A stretch of DNA of 64,000 bases from Cladosporium sp. IMV 00045 (GCA_001931905.2 MSJI02000375.1:37483-101482); one strand, 5' to 3'. Positions 1 to 11,393 are shown, numbered from the stretch's first letter. Numbers and translations: made by a program. Notes: generated by a model not told the origin, from the letters alone.

Positions 1-2530
1 TGGCCGCCTTGGACCTAGCTGCGGCTGATGCTGCACTTGAAGAGAGTGAGATCATCTTTGCCAGAGTGAGCGCAGCGCGAACCTCGGGGGAGGCTGGGGC
101 ATGGTTGACAAGGTTCATTGGGCTGTTTGTGGACATCACTGGCAGAGCATCCAATGCTGTGACGATGTTCGCTTCACGGTTGTTGTTCGACAAGACAGCC
201 TTGGCGGCCAGCGCACGAGCTTGAGTGGCCGATGCTGGCGGCGCAATGCTAATGGCGAGCCCAATGTGATACTCGATGTCGAAGCGAGAGCGGCCAGTAC
301 TGAGTGCGTCGGCAAGAGTCTCATCGACAAGAATATTAGCGTACCAAGCTGCAACAGCGTCAAGAGGTGAGCGGATGGCATGGTCTTCAACAACGCTGTC
401 CCTTGCAGCATTGGGTGTCAAGCCGTGAGCGGAGGGCTTGTTCCATGCTAGGTTCCATGCGCGCTGAATCATCTCGTCGCTCAAGACTTCATCGCAATCG
501 AGCTCGACAAGTCTGGCGAGGTGGTCGGGCAAAATGTCGACTTCATCATCAGGTCCTGGGCGGCCTTGCGCTTTCGCGTGGAGCAACTCTTTCTGCTGTT
601 TGCGAGCCGAGTCCCAGTAAATCTTCCCAACCTTCTCGGTGAACTGCTTGAACATGACCAAATTGCCATATCCAGCATTGGCGACCTCCCAAAAGAAGAC
701 ACGAAAGTGAACAGCCTTTTGTGCAAGTCTGTTTGGCGAGTCTGGCAAAGTGCCACTAGCCATGAGCGTCAAAAGCAAACGGTAGTAGCTCACCTCGGCA
801 TCGCCACCGGCGAGCTGCGCATCGATAGCGATATCCCATGCTTTGATGCGAGCAGCCTCCTCCTCCTTGTTCGCTCCAGTGACGGCGGTGAACGTCTCTG
901 ATCCGATCAAGCGGCGCACGGAGAGTTTTAGCATCTTTGCTGCTACTGCAATAACTTCCAGCAAGAAATGTCTTGGAATCCACACAGACTGAACAGCTGT
1001 GAGCCAAGCTTTGCGGCGAACCTCGACAGGCGAGGCGAGTGAGGGTGCTTGGGGCAAGCGAAGGACAGGTCGCGCTTTTTGTTTCCTGCCAGGCTTGAAT
1101 GTAAGAAGTGGGGCCAGAAGATATAAGACAGCGCCGAAGATGAGGAACACTTTCATCAGAGGAAGAGTGTCCGGCATGCCGGTGAACTCCGACTCTGCAC
1201 CTCGTTTGATCAGGTGGTGTATGCCAGGTATAGCAGCGAGGCCGTGAGACGAGTCAGATCCGGATTGCGATTCGCTGTAGCCTTCCATCATCATAAGTCC
1301 GGCCATTGAGCCAAGCATGACCTTGTTCATCAGACCGCCTTGGCCGTTCTGGCCTGGGCGGTTCTGAGCCTGAGCAGGTGGGTTCGGAGGGCGATTGTAG
1401 CTCGGCTGTGCCTGTTGTTGCATGTATTGCTGCTGCATCGTGCTTGGCACATTGAGATATGACTGAAGGCCATTTTGAGATGCTGTCGACATCTCTCTCG
1501 GCCTGACGGTACCGTTTGGTGCGTCAGTACTGGCTTGCGATTGGCGACTACGAGCCTTGCCGAAGGCCGCCTCGACAGAAGCCACGCGAGCCTTGAGCTC
1601 AGCCATTTCTTTCTCCATCTTCTGATTTCTCTTCTCCAAATGCTTGATGTACTCAGTCGCCTTCGCCATGATGGTAGCCTTGTTGAGCTTGTGCGCAGGG
1701 GCGAGACCCTCAAGATCCTCGCCATCTTCTCCATCACGGCCCATAGCACGCAATGCAGGGACGCTCTGCCTCAGCTCGACGATTTTGTCATTGAGGTTGT
1801 TGCGATATCGCTTTTCGATCACATTGTGCGACGTCTTCTTCACGGGCGGCTCGTCGCCATCTTGAGAATCGCCATTGTCATTCTTCGCTTCCTGGTCCAC
1901 TTCGGCTTTTCTCTTACGGCCACCTTTCTTCTTTGGTGGATCGGGTGATGGCTGGGACGAAAGGCTTGTCCGCTTGTTTGTCGTTGACTCTGGGCTATGA
2001 TGAAGGCTGGGCGTGTTGACCGAGCCTGGACCAGAGGAAGACATCGGATACGCTTGGTCATTCGACATGGCAGTGAGTGCTGATAGATCGAGCTCGTCCC
2101 CTAGAGGCGCATTTGAAGGGAGAGGCCAGAGAGAGCCATTTGTGTCGACCTTTTGTGACTGTGGCAGACCAGGTTGGCTAGCGGCAGTCATACCAAAGTC
2201 GAAACTGCTAGTCGTATCATGCGGGTTGCCAAAGCTGAAGGCGTCGTTTCCAGGGAAAGTGTTGCCAAAGTCAAGACCATCTTCGCCCATGATCAGGGGT
2301 GGCGCGGTAGTTCCATCTATGCCGAGCTTGTCGAAATCGCCAGCAGGAAAGATAGAGGTCTGGACAGGGGAGTCATTCTTGCTGGAGCCGGCGACTGAGA
2401 AATCATTCTCGGGTGAGGTAGAATCGGCGGCGGGATCCCAGCGCAGCCAGTCTTCCCAATCCTCATTGTTCTGGCCGAGTTGCGCGTCAAAAGTAGAAGT
2501 GAAGTCGGGTTGCCACGTTGAAGAGTCCAT
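1..2530 (-). CDS. srbA: SREBP-family bHLH membrane-bound transcription factor (partial, C-terminus off window)
   Basis: Reading down from the ATG at 2530-2528, one frame stays open without introns to the window edge (843 codons), so only the C-terminus is missing. An acidic, Ser/Thr-rich N-terminus is followed by a Lys/Arg patch and a bHLH at about residues 233-305. The basic region reads HNVIEKRYRNNLND, with the Tyr diagnostic of SREBPs, and a long acidic loop precedes helix 2 and a short leucine-type extension. Two hydrophobic segments follow at about residues 400-415 and 458-475, then a conserved C-terminal region resembling the fungal DUF2014 domain (AAWYANILVDETL). In fungi such proteins sit in the ER, are cleaved when sterol or oxygen falls, and activate ergosterol, iron and hypoxia genes. 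Orthology to SrbA/Sre1 is inferred from this architecture. The start is the first in-frame ATG. Confidence 0.93.
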   Translation of the reverse strand, partial: MDSSTWQPDFTSTFDAQLGQNNEDWEDWLRWDPAADSTSPENDFSVAGSSKNDSPVQTSIFPAGDFDKLGIDGTTAPPLIMGEDGLDFGNTFPGNDAFSFGNPHDTTSSFDFGMTAASQPGLPQSQKVDTNGSLWPLPSNAPLGDELDLSALTAMSNDQAYPMSSSGPGSVNTPSLHHSPESTTNKRTSLSSQPSPDPPKKKGGRKRKAEVDQEAKNDNGDSQDGDEPPVKKTSHNVIEKRYRNNLNDKIVELRQSVPALRAMGRDGEDGEDLEGLAPAHKLNKATIMAKATEYIKHLEKRNQKMEKEMAELKARVASVEAAFGKARSRQSQASTDAPNGTVRPREMSTASQNGLQSYLNVPSTMQQQYMQQQAQPSYNRPPNPPAQAQNRPGQNGQGGLMNKVMLGSMAGLMMMEGYSESQSGSDSSHGLAAIPGIHHLIKRGAESEFTGMPDTLPLMKVFLIFGAVLYLLAPLLTFKPGRKQKARPVLRLPQAPSLASPVEVRRKAWLTAVQSVWIPRHFLLEVIAVAAKMLKLSVRRLIGSETFTAVTGANKEEEAARIKAWDIAIDAQLAGGDAEVSYYRLLLTLMASGTLPDSPNRLAQKAVHFRVFFWEVANAGYGNLVMFKQFTEKVGKIYWDSARKQQKELLHAKAQGRPGPDDEVDILPDHLARLVELDCDEVLSDEMIQRAWNLAWNKPSAHGLTPNAARDSVVEDHAIRSPLDAVAAWYANILVDETLADALSTGRSRFDIEYHIGLAISIAPPASATQARALAAKAVLSNNNREANIVTALDALPVMSTNSPMNLVNHAPASPEVRAALTLAKMISLSSSAASAAARSKAA

Positions 2531-3326
2531 GATTGCGGCCGGCCGAACAGGCGAGATGTGTTGTGCGACCAGAGAGTGTGATGAACACGAGAGAGGCAGT
2601 CGTGGTGGCGTATCAGTGTTGAGACGTTGGGCGCCGAGAGCTTAAGCGACTATTATTTTGCGAGTGGGAGCCAGAGCGCGTGCCAGCATGGCCTATGAGG
2701 CACGCGAACAGTGAACAGACAGGCGTGTAGACACAGGCACAGGCAGTGGGAATTGTTGTTCAAGATGTCCGTCCACCGTTGTGAGTAACAGTAGTGAGGT
2801 TGAGGGCTGGCGGCGCAAACGTGGGAAAATCAGGGTTGCAAAACAGCAGTCAGTAGTATAGATTGGCTAAGGGTCAAATGAGAAGAAGGCAGCGAAGGAG
2901 CGGCAGCGGTCTAACAACGGCAGCCGAGTGATCCGTGGGATGGCTCGGATGGGCAGAGAAAATGGCACGATGTTTCCAAGTCGAACCATTCTGCCTTTCG
3001 CTCAGCCCCTTCCCGCCCGCAAGCTCGACGCGCCGTTATTGTGGGGTGCATCTGTCTTCCTTGGTCTTCTGGCAGGGCTGTGAGGCTGTTCTTCATTATC
3101 ATTGCGTTATCTGTCTGCCTGAAATACATGCAAATAGCGATATGTGGCGGAGCGAAACCCGGATAGATAATTAATCGAAATCTGCACCCAATTTCAAGCA
3201 CGGAAAGCTCGTCACCCGGGCAAACCATAAATCATAGGTATCATCATCTCCCATACACAGCCTCCACCCATCCTGCCACCAGGCACATCATGAAGACCCT
3301 CGTCATCCCATCAGTGACCCGAACCA
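2531..3326. other. intergenic: SREBP upstream region / 3' flank of AhpC-TSA gene
   Basis: About 800 bp separate the SREBP start from the stop of the next gene, which is on the same strand. I see no coding signal. It should hold the SREBP promoter and 5' UTR. I could not confirm a sterol regulatory element by eye. Confidence 0.6.
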
Positions 3327-4080
3327 CTATTTCGTAATCCCATACCCCAAGACGTTTCCCAGCTCAGCCAGTTCGGCATGATCCCTAGTGTTCTGCATCC
3401 GATGACACCATTCCAGCTGGCCATCCACAAACACCCACTCGCCTCCGTTTTGACTGTAATCACCTCCTTTGAACATGCCCGTACCCGCCGAGACCATGTT
3501 CGACATGCTCTTCAGCGTGCCGCCGAGAATGCTCGAATGGACATAGCTGGGCTTGTGGTCGCCCATGGAGAGGCTGCTCGTCATCCCAAGCTTGGCGTAC
3601 AGAGCGCGAGACGGGTCGCAGTAGATGGGAAATGATGTCCCAGTACGCTCTTTATAGCCTGCAATCGCGGATGGCTCACCGCAGCCGACGATAGTCAAAG
3701 CACTCGACGGATTGATACGCTCGAGGTCTCGAGGTGGGAAAGTCTTGGTGAGATCGCGCACGTAGTCTTCGCAGTGCTGTTATCGCCCAACCCACGTTGT
3801 CAGTGATAGGTCTCCACTTCAGCACAGCAGTGGAGTGGCTACTCACGCCGCAGAAGAAGTGCCGTATAAATACTATTACCTGTCTTCCTTCCGTGTTGTA
3901 GAGATCTCTGAATGGGATCTCTTTGCCACTTTCGTCCAGCACGGGCAGCTCTCCGGCTGCGTCCAGGGTCGTTTGATCTGGTTTGGAGTGGCCTTCGCCG
4001 TGCGTTTGTGCCATGGCGCGAGTAGTGATGAAGCGAGAGACGACAGCTTTTTTAGGCTTGGGTTTGAGCTCACCGGACAC
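3327..4080 (-). CDS. PRX-like2 / AhpC-TSA family thioredoxin-fold protein
   Basis: Two exons: 4080-3847 and 3776-3327, with a 70-nt intron (donor GTGAGT, branch CTGAC, acceptor ACAG) in phase 0, giving 227 aa. The splice restores RHFFCGHCEDYVRDL, matching the CxxC-type active-site region of the AhpC/TSA antioxidant (PRX-like2) family. Downstream blocks are IVGCGEPSAIAGYKERTG, FPIYCDPSRALYAKLGM and GGEWVFVDGQLEWCHRMQNTRDH, all in the expected order. It probably acts as a thiol-dependent redox protein in the cytosol; substrate unknown. A second Met at residue 23 could be the real start, since the first 22 residues are basic and poorly family-like. It is divergent from mS38 across a 466-bp shared promoter. 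Confidence 0.88.
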
Positions 4081-4546
4081 TGGTATGGAATGTATGTACG
4101 GTAGAAAAGAAAAGAAAGAGTTCTTGACCCTGGAGAATGCTGGTAAGGCTGATGATTAGAAAGACGCGGCTTGTGATCGTCCTTGCCTCTACAAGATCAT
4201 ATACATGTATTTCGCTTTCGCATATCTTGAAATACCTTTCTTAAAATTGACCATATCCTCATTGTAGAAGAACAGCACGATTCAGATTGCTGCACACAAC
4301 CAGGCGGTGACGACAGTCATAGAAAGTGGAACTCTTCATGCATGCCATGTCGCGATAACCGCCGAAGCGTCCACATGAGCTGCGCATCGCCGAGTTAGGC
4401 CGCGGAAGACGCCAAGTCCAAGTCTCTCATCCATCTCCTCCGCAAGTCCGCTATCAAAGCCGCTCCCAGCGTGACACTGCAGCCTCACCACTCAAACCTA
4501 TCCTGCACTACCCACATACATCTTGAGAACATCACAGTCGCATGCG
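4081..4546. promoter_or_regulatory. bidirectional promoter between AhpC-TSA-like gene and mS38
   Basis: The two starts face away from each other 466 bp apart, so both promoters must lie here or within the 5' UTRs. There is no open reading frame of note and no obvious TATA box at a useful distance. Confidence 0.5.
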
Positions 4547-5822
4547 ATGTTCTCTTCCAAATTGACGCGGGCTGCCCACCGCGCCACCGCCATTACAGGC
4601 GCTTCGCCATCGCCCGCCCAGCGCACCGCATCGCAATGCTTCGCTACAGCCACCCAGCAGCGCCGCCCGCATCAGAGACGACAGTCCAGCAGCAAGGCCA
4701 GCTGCCCTCCCGATAGCAGCAACAAGCCTTCGCCTGCGGCAAAGGCTGCCGAGTCCGCGGACAACAACGCCCATGCCTCCGCGGCGGAGAAGACCCCCAA
4801 AAGGACAAGCAGGATGAAGAGGACGCAGGTTGAGAAGAGCGCTAAGGGTAAGGAGGAGGCAAACCAGTTTGCCGGCCTGCCTTCTGTGCCTGATACCAGA
4901 CATGTTGCCGAGAAGGGTATGGAACACCTCGATTAGACAAACAGAGAGTATACATGTGCTAACGCCCTTCCCAGACTTCTGGCTTTCCACTTTCTTCAGC
5001 TTACACCAGCCGCTGTCTCTGAACAACCCCATCCCTCCACCCGCATCTGAGGAGACCTTCAACAGCATATTCGAGTCAAAGCCTCAGATGGACGTCTGGG
5101 AAAACGGCAACTCGGCAGAGAAGAGACCGGAGGACGTGATCATCGCTTTGCAAGAGACGATCGAAAGCCTGGAGGGTACCGGCGCAGCAGGAGAGGAGGC
5201 CGGCGTCAGATGGGAAGTTCTCCAGGAGAGCTCAAGCAACAACGGCGGCGTCAAGCACCTGGACGGCCCTCCCAGACCCAGGACGATCGACGACCTGGTC
5301 AACCAATTCAGACCTTTCCAGCCTCCGCCTCCACCCCAGGCCTTCCCTCTCGAGACGGAAGCATCCGACAAGAAGCGCGCCCGCGCCTCCAAGCCCAAGT
5401 CAAAGCGCTTCCAGACAGTCATCGAGATCACCGAGTCGACCGCCGCCAAAGGCCACAAGACCTTCACGGCATCCCAGGGCCCCATGGTCCAAATCGCCAA
5501 CCCCAAGGAGACGAGCAACACCGTGGACGTCAGCGCCGCCGCCAAAACCCGCCAGCCGCTTCAGCCCTTCCTGCAGCGCGCGTGGCGCAAACACAAGGCC
5601 CAGCTGCAATCGCAGCGCGGAACCAGCGCCTCCGTCTCCGCCGCCGTGGCCAACCCGCTGCGCAGCATCCGCCGCGCGCCCATCGCCGGTGGCCTCCGCA
5701 ACAAGCCGCAGATGCGCCTCATCTCCGTGAAGCGCCAGAGGAAGCTGAAGATGAAGAAGCACAAGTACAAGAAGCTGATGAAGCGCACCAGAAACTTGAG
5801 GCGCAGACTAGACAGGAACTAG
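4547..5822 (+). CDS. COX24: mitochondrial small ribosomal subunit protein mS38 (COX24/QRI5-like)
   Basis: Exons 4547-4916 and 4975-5822 join across a 58-nt intron (GTATGG donor, GCTAAC branch, CCAG acceptor), giving 405 aa. The N-terminus is rich in Arg, Ser and Ala with almost no acidic residues, as in a mitochondrial presequence. The C-terminal block RLISVKRQRKLKMKKHKYKK followed by LMKRTRNLRRRLD is the mS38/AURKAIP1 (COX24 C-terminal) signature, an Arg/Lys helix that sits in the mitoribosome decoding region. The middle is low complexity and poorly conserved, as usual for this family in filamentous fungi. The start at 4547 is the first ATG in frame. The last 60 codons (with the stop) recur at 11394-11572. 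Confidence 0.92.
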
Positions 5823-6696
5823 AGAGTTCATCATAACCCGGTTACGAAGGGGAAGTTTTTATTGGTTCTGTTGTTTTCTTGCATTCTCAAGCGCAAGCGC
5901 GAACACGAACGCACACCTCACATTTCACGCTTACACTCACCCATCCCTCCCCGTCTTTGGCCATGGCCCTCGATTCTCCTTGTTTGGCGACCTTTCTCCT
6001 TTCTAATACATGCCATTCCATCTTCCAGCGGGAGATCCGCGGACTCCCTCTGAGGTGGTAATTGGCACTTCTTGACAATTGGGAAATGGAGCGTTGGCGT
6101 AGAGTAGGTAGCATATCATGGTTTCGCTTCCGGCTGCGGCTGAGGCGGATCATAACTCTCATATATCCTAAGTTATTTTCTACTTTTCTCCCCTCACTCT
6201 TATATTCTTCCAGTACTGGTTTCATGAAAAGCGGCTGGAGCGGTTGTCTTAATAGAAGTCGAGGCTGATATTGGTGAATAGTTTCGACGGCTTGTCTAGG
6301 AACGAACATGGCTGTTTTGTGATCCCCAGACTAACGCAAGAAGATAACCACGCTTTGGGGACAGCATTGTCGACAGCTGGTGGCATGTGAAAAGAGATCC
6401 GTGCGCTGATGAAGTGAAGTGAAGTCTCGAAAGTCGAGGCGGCCGCTCCTTCCTACTGTTGAAAATCATGCCTTCCGTATGCACATTACCAAGCGCTTTT
6501 GCTCATTACCTTACTGACCAAGCTGAAACATTGTGAAGGACTTGCTCGCATTGTCTTTTCACCTTCACAGCCACAACATCTCCATACCACGAACACCCTC
6601 ATACCACGACCTACCTATCATCATCACCATACTCCATCAAGCACATTCGCAGATTAACCACACCCTCACATCAGTACCTCCACCACTCATTCCATC
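5823..6696. other. intergenic between mS38 and left BTB gene (duplicated at 11573-12467)
   Basis: An 874-bp noncoding stretch whose right-hand counterpart is 11573-12467. By eye the two are alignable throughout but clearly diverged, with several small indels, for example around the shared block ending TAGGTAGCATATCATGG. It holds the mS38 3' UTR and the BTB promoter. Confidence 0.6.
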
Positions 6697-8239
6697 ATGG
6701 CGAGCACGGCAAGCGCTCAGGCTACCGAAGCGCCAGCACAAGCAGCGTCCGCGAAGATTCCAAAGTGAGTGCTCTGCCCTCAAGGTGTATTGTCTCACTC
6801 GATTCCACTGACAAGCAATGCAGGTTAGGCACTTCAAAAGTCACCGTCCTCGTCGGCCCTGACGAGAGCGCCAAAGAATTCATTCTGCACACTGACCTCG
6901 TCAAGCTCCATTCAGAAGTTATCAGCAAGGGTGCCGACCGATTCAAGGCACAGTCGGAGTCTAGGAACCAAGAGAAGAGGCCTGTGCGTTTGCCTTCGGA
7001 CTCAGCGGAGGACTTCGAGGTCTTTCGCGCTTTCATATATACGGGCCATGTCTACTCGATACCCGAGAATAACAACGAGCGCAAGAGCACCGAATGGAAC
7101 GGCTTGGCCAAACTCTGGATGTTGGGCAAATCTTTACAGTCAACGACATTCAAGGATGCAGTAGTCGATGCGGTCCTGCACCTAATTCACACATCGAGGA
7201 GAACGACATTCCATACGCATGAGACCCTAGCCCAACACTTTCACGAACCAACTGGAATGACGAATCTTCTGGTCGATATTGCCACATCGTACTGGTCGGA
7301 CACAGCCATGGCGAACCTTGACATGCAGGCCCAGTGCCTTCCTTTCTACAAACAAGTCATCATCCAGCTCAACGATATGGCAAAGGGCAAGCAAAAGAGA
7401 TCGTGTGTAAGAGACAAAGTGCTGTCAAAGAGCAATTGTGAATACCATGATCATGGCACCAAGAAAGCGTGCTATAAGACGCTGTTCCCAACCTTTTCCG
7501 ACGAGGTACGGCAGAAGAAAAGCGACATGCCAGAGTAAGTTCAACAGCAGCTGACTTGCGGCGTAAGATCATGCTAACCCATTTATTCAGCATCGATACC
7601 GTTACGATAGATGTCCATGTTGGCACGGACGACGGTGCTGATGATTTCCTTATCAATCGGGAGCTTGCCAAACGTCACTCCGAATTTATAACCACGGCAC
7701 TGAAGGATGAATGGAAAGAAGGCAAAGAAGGCATCTTGCGCCTTCCAGAAGCTTCACCAGAAGCTTTCCAGCTCTTCTACGACTTCATCAACCATGGCAC
7801 TGTTCAGTTCAAAACTAGCGAGTGCCAAGAGGAGGATGACTGGAGTGTTGTTACTGAGGCATGGCTGCTTGGCCATTTTCTCGCAAGTACATCGTTCAAA
7901 GATGCTGTTGTCGATGCCATGACCGATGTCCTTCATAGAACGAGCGATCCACCGGTCTCGATGTGCCAGCAGATCTTTCAGAGCACAAATCTTCCGGTGG
8001 GCATGCGCAAGCTACTTGTGGATTTGGCAGTATGGACCTGGTCGGCTGAGACCCTCGCGAAGCAGCCGGTCGATCCGGCATGTCTTGGTTTCTTCAGAGA
8101 CGTGGCGGTAGCTGCTGTTGACAAAGACAGGAAATGCCTCGGAGACTGGGATTTACCGTACAAGAAGGACGACATTGGGTGCCGCTACCACGACCACGGC
8201 TCAGACTCTCCGTGCTACAGGACGATGTTCGGCAAGTAG
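6697..8239 (+). CDS. tandem BTB/POZ-domain protein, left copy
   Basis: Three exons, 6697-6764, 6824-7534 and 7591-8239, with introns of 59 and 56 nt, give 475 aa in a continuous frame. A short Ala-rich leader precedes BTB domain 1 (from VTVLVGPDESAKEF; HTDLVKLHSEVISKGADRFK). This half ends in the motif CEYHDHG-x5-CYKTLFP. BTB domain 2 (IDVHVGTDDGADDFLINREL) follows and ends the protein with CRYHDHG-x5-CYRTMFGK. Each half therefore carries a BTB fold plus a Cys-His-His-Cys knuckle, as if by internal duplication. BTB domains dimerise or bind CUL3; no Kelch, MATH or DNA-binding domain is seen, so the partner is unknown. The second half could be called as a separate gene, but the matching splice sites in both genomic copies favour one protein. 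Confidence 0.8.
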
Positions 8240-10297
8240 TCTGTCTCGGGCAGACTGCGCTCGCATATGCCTTTTCTGGCGGTAATTCCGGCAGAACTGA
8301 CAGGCTTTACATTTCGACTACACCGGAGCTTCTCAGCTCGAACTCCTACACTTTGCCTCCATCTTGGTTTCCCACGATTGCGTCTACACGACTCCAACAG
8401 CAGTGCAGTCTACCACACAGTATCCCCAAACCCACCATACACCCGGACTTCAAAGAAGAGTCACTCGCACTGGTGAGACAAGCAATATCGTTGCCGCAAA
8501 GATGCCAGCTTTGGTTTCCATCCCAGCCCGCCTCGGGCGGTCAGCAACATCATGGTAATACGACACTCAAGAAAGACGAAATGCACAGAAACCCCGAGAA
8601 AACACTGCAAACTAAAATCCAAATCACAGCACATCACGAAGACAACCAACCACAGCCTAGTCGGCCAACATCCCAGAAGTCTGGAGTCTGAATTCCCCAG
8701 GTGTTTTTCTCAACAACAGAATCGTATGCTGCTCGTTCTTGAAGTGTGAACGAGCCTGTCATGGGACGGCCAACAGATTCAACGATGTGTGGGTCAGACA
8801 CTGTTGGACAGGGAACAATAAGTCCCTGACAGGACCTCTTGAATACCATCCGTTTCCAAACGAGCAGGCGAAAATAAGAACAAACATGTCGAGAGTTCCT
8901 CCTCCCCCAAAAGTAGCGAATGAAAATGCCTTTCTCCCGTTTCACGTACACAAGATATAAACACCATTCATCCATTGCCATCCATTGCCATCCATTACCG
9001 TTCGGTCAAAGAGCCTTACACACATAACGTTCCTATCATCTTCCCCTTAGAGAACAATGAACCCTCACATATCTTCCCATGTCCGTACAAAACGATGATC
9101 AGATGAGAAAAAAGAAGCTCCAAGCCAAAACAAAAATCCATCTCCTAAGAAATAGCCATTGTGACCTTCAGGCATCTTGCATTCTTCCCTCTTGAAACAG
9201 ATATTCTAACCTCTGTTGATGATTTTTCCTTACCTTCTACCCCTTCTCACTCGAAACAGACCAAGTCGCAGAGCTCATGGATATGATAATAGAACAACAA
9301 TATTGAGAAACGTTCTGCAGAAACGCCCAGATCAAACATTATACCTTACCCCAACCCTAACCCTACCAGCTTCCTCAATCATCTGCAAATCAATCAGAAC
9401 ATTTCACACCCTCAAACTGCGAATTGCCTAAAGTGCTCCCAGCCCTTCGGACCATGCTCATGCAATGCCATGATCATTCGTACTGACCCTTTTGCGCCGG
9501 GAAATCGCTCAGGCGATCTCCCAAACGACTGTGAAAAGCAAAGAGATATATGGGGAAAGGGAGCGGAGTGGTTGGATTAGCTCTGATGAATCTACCTAAT
9601 AAGTTCATCTCCTCATGATGAAAATCAATCCCAATATGGGCCGTAAACTGATCCCAAAGAGAACAACCAGTCTCAACACGCAAGTCCCCAAGAGCTATTG
9701 CCCTATTATTATATTTCAAGAGAGAAGTGAACGGCGAGACACTCGTTGCATTCCGACTATCCAAGAACAGTCAAAGAGAAGATAAGTTGTACATAAAAGA
9801 ATAATAATGCAATTTTCCAGCTAAGGTAATCTTCCACTCTTTCTAATCAGACCATCAAAGCACACACATTTAACAGCTAGAGCGGCTCGCGCAGCGAAGA
9901 TGCTCTCGTTGCCGTTAGAATAATGTGCTAGGTCGGGGCGTTTCTTTTCTAAGAACATCGCCAGAGAGCTGCAGTAGGCCTCTGTTTCATTTTCTCTTTC
10001 TTTTTTTAGTCTCCAACGCTGTCAATCGAAATCTCGCATCCGAGATGGAAGTAAGAAAAAACAGGAAAAAAAGGAATTCGTCCGTATACTCGAGCAAATG
10101 TAGAAGCGAACAAGGAAAGCAAAGATAAAACCAGTAGTAGTAATGATGATGATGATAATGGTAATGTAAAAAAAAAAAAAGTCGTCTGGGCGTCAATTTG
10201 ATCCTCCAACAGCGTCCCGTCCAATTTTCGAACAAAGCAAATAATAACCTCCGATCATTTTCCCCGTGTCAAGAATGCAGAAAAAACAGAGGGGAAA
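8240..10297. other. noncoding region between left BTB gene and Gln-rich gene fragment
   Basis: About 2.1 kb with no convincing gene. It holds the 3' ends of two convergent genes, three near-repeats of CCATTGCCAT around 8965-8998, a telomere-like AACCCTAACCCT at 9353-9364, a conserved block at 9712-9775 shared with the right copy, and AT-rich microsatellites (TAG/ATG repeats and an A run) at about 10130-10180. Confidence 0.6.
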
Positions 10298-11373
10298 CTA
10301 CAAGACGAAGCTTCTCCTCTTCTCCGCAGCATTGAGCACGCCGAGCATCATCTTCTGCCTCTCGCCGCGGGGTTGGCTCTCACCAACCGGGGTGGCGGGG
10401 GTGGGCGGCTGCTTGAACTGGCCGTCCTCGTCGCTGCTGCTGGCGCTGCTGAGGCCGAAGTAGCCGTCGGCGGAGTCCTGGCTGCCGCGCTTGGCCTTCA
10501 TCTCAGAGCCGATCGGGCTCATTTTCCTGCTGCTGTTGCCAGAGGGGAGGAAGTCTTCGGGCTCCGCGGAGATGGGCAAGTTGTACTCGCCTTCGCTGAC
10601 AGGGCTGCCACGGGGGGAGGAAGACGCTCCACGGCGCGAGTTTCCAGCGCGGAGGAGACTGTCGAGAGCGCGGCGGCGCTGGCGTTGGGCGAAGTTCTTG
10701 CTACCCTCGTGCTTGCTGGTAGGAGCGGAGGTGAGCTCTTCGATTGGGGGAGGTCCACGAGGCTGGCGCATCGGGTGGTCGCCAGCGCGAGCAGCGCCAG
10801 GGCCGAAGGTGCTGGTCATCGGGGTGGGAGGGAAGACCGAGCGCTGGTTGCCGGACAAGGCAGCAGATGAAGTCTTCGGGCCTTCCGGCGCAGAGACAGC
10901 GGGGTTGATGGCAAGAGAAGATGCCTTCTTGTGGCCGCGGCGGAAGGCGTTGGCAGATGGCGGCGGGAGAGGCTCTACGTTCTCCAGAGTCGTCGGCGGG
11001 GACGGTGCCTTTTTCGGCGGGGTGAAAGAGCGAGTCTTCTCGCCCGGAGGCGGAGAGATGCTGAAGCTCGGGTTGGACATGTGGCCGTAGGCGGGCGCCT
11101 GAGCCTGCTGGGGCGGAGACATGGTCTGCTGAGCAAACTGCTGGGCGTTCTGGTCAACAGCGTAGGTGTAACCCTGAGTGGCAGGGTTGTAGACGAGGTA
11201 AACGCCAGGCTGGACCTCGATCGGAGCCTGAATCTGCTGCTGGCCGTACATGTTCTGCTGAACCTGAGGCATCTGCTGAGCCTGAGAGAACTGGCCGCGG
11301 CCGTAGTTAACCTGCTGCTGAGGGACCTGAGGCTGAACAGACAAAGCAGCGAGCTTCTGCTGGAGTTCCTGCT
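10298..11373 (-). CDS. Gln/Pro-rich protein, C-terminal fragment truncated by assembly gap (left copy)
   Basis: This is the 3' portion of the gene seen complete at 16127-17698. The frame runs from the gap edge (11373) to the stop at 10298 and covers about the last 358 residues, through the same C-terminus (KMMLGVLNAAEKRRSFVL). The nucleotide sequence is nearly identical to the right copy, with scattered, mostly silent changes. It has one in-frame 33-nt insertion near 11021-11053 (adding PGEKTRSFTPP) and one fewer Gln in a Q run. Translation carried across the Ns into mS38 antisense is an artefact. Whether the gene is truly truncated or merely cut by the contig end cannot be told from the sequence. 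Confidence 0.75.
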
Positions 11374-11393
11374 NNNNNNNNNNNNNNNNNNNN
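11374..11393. other. assembly gap (20 N)
   Basis: Exactly 20 Ns. The base before the gap corresponds to 17172 in the right copy and the base after it to 5643 in the left copy, so homology between copies extends right to both edges. Confidence 0.99.
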
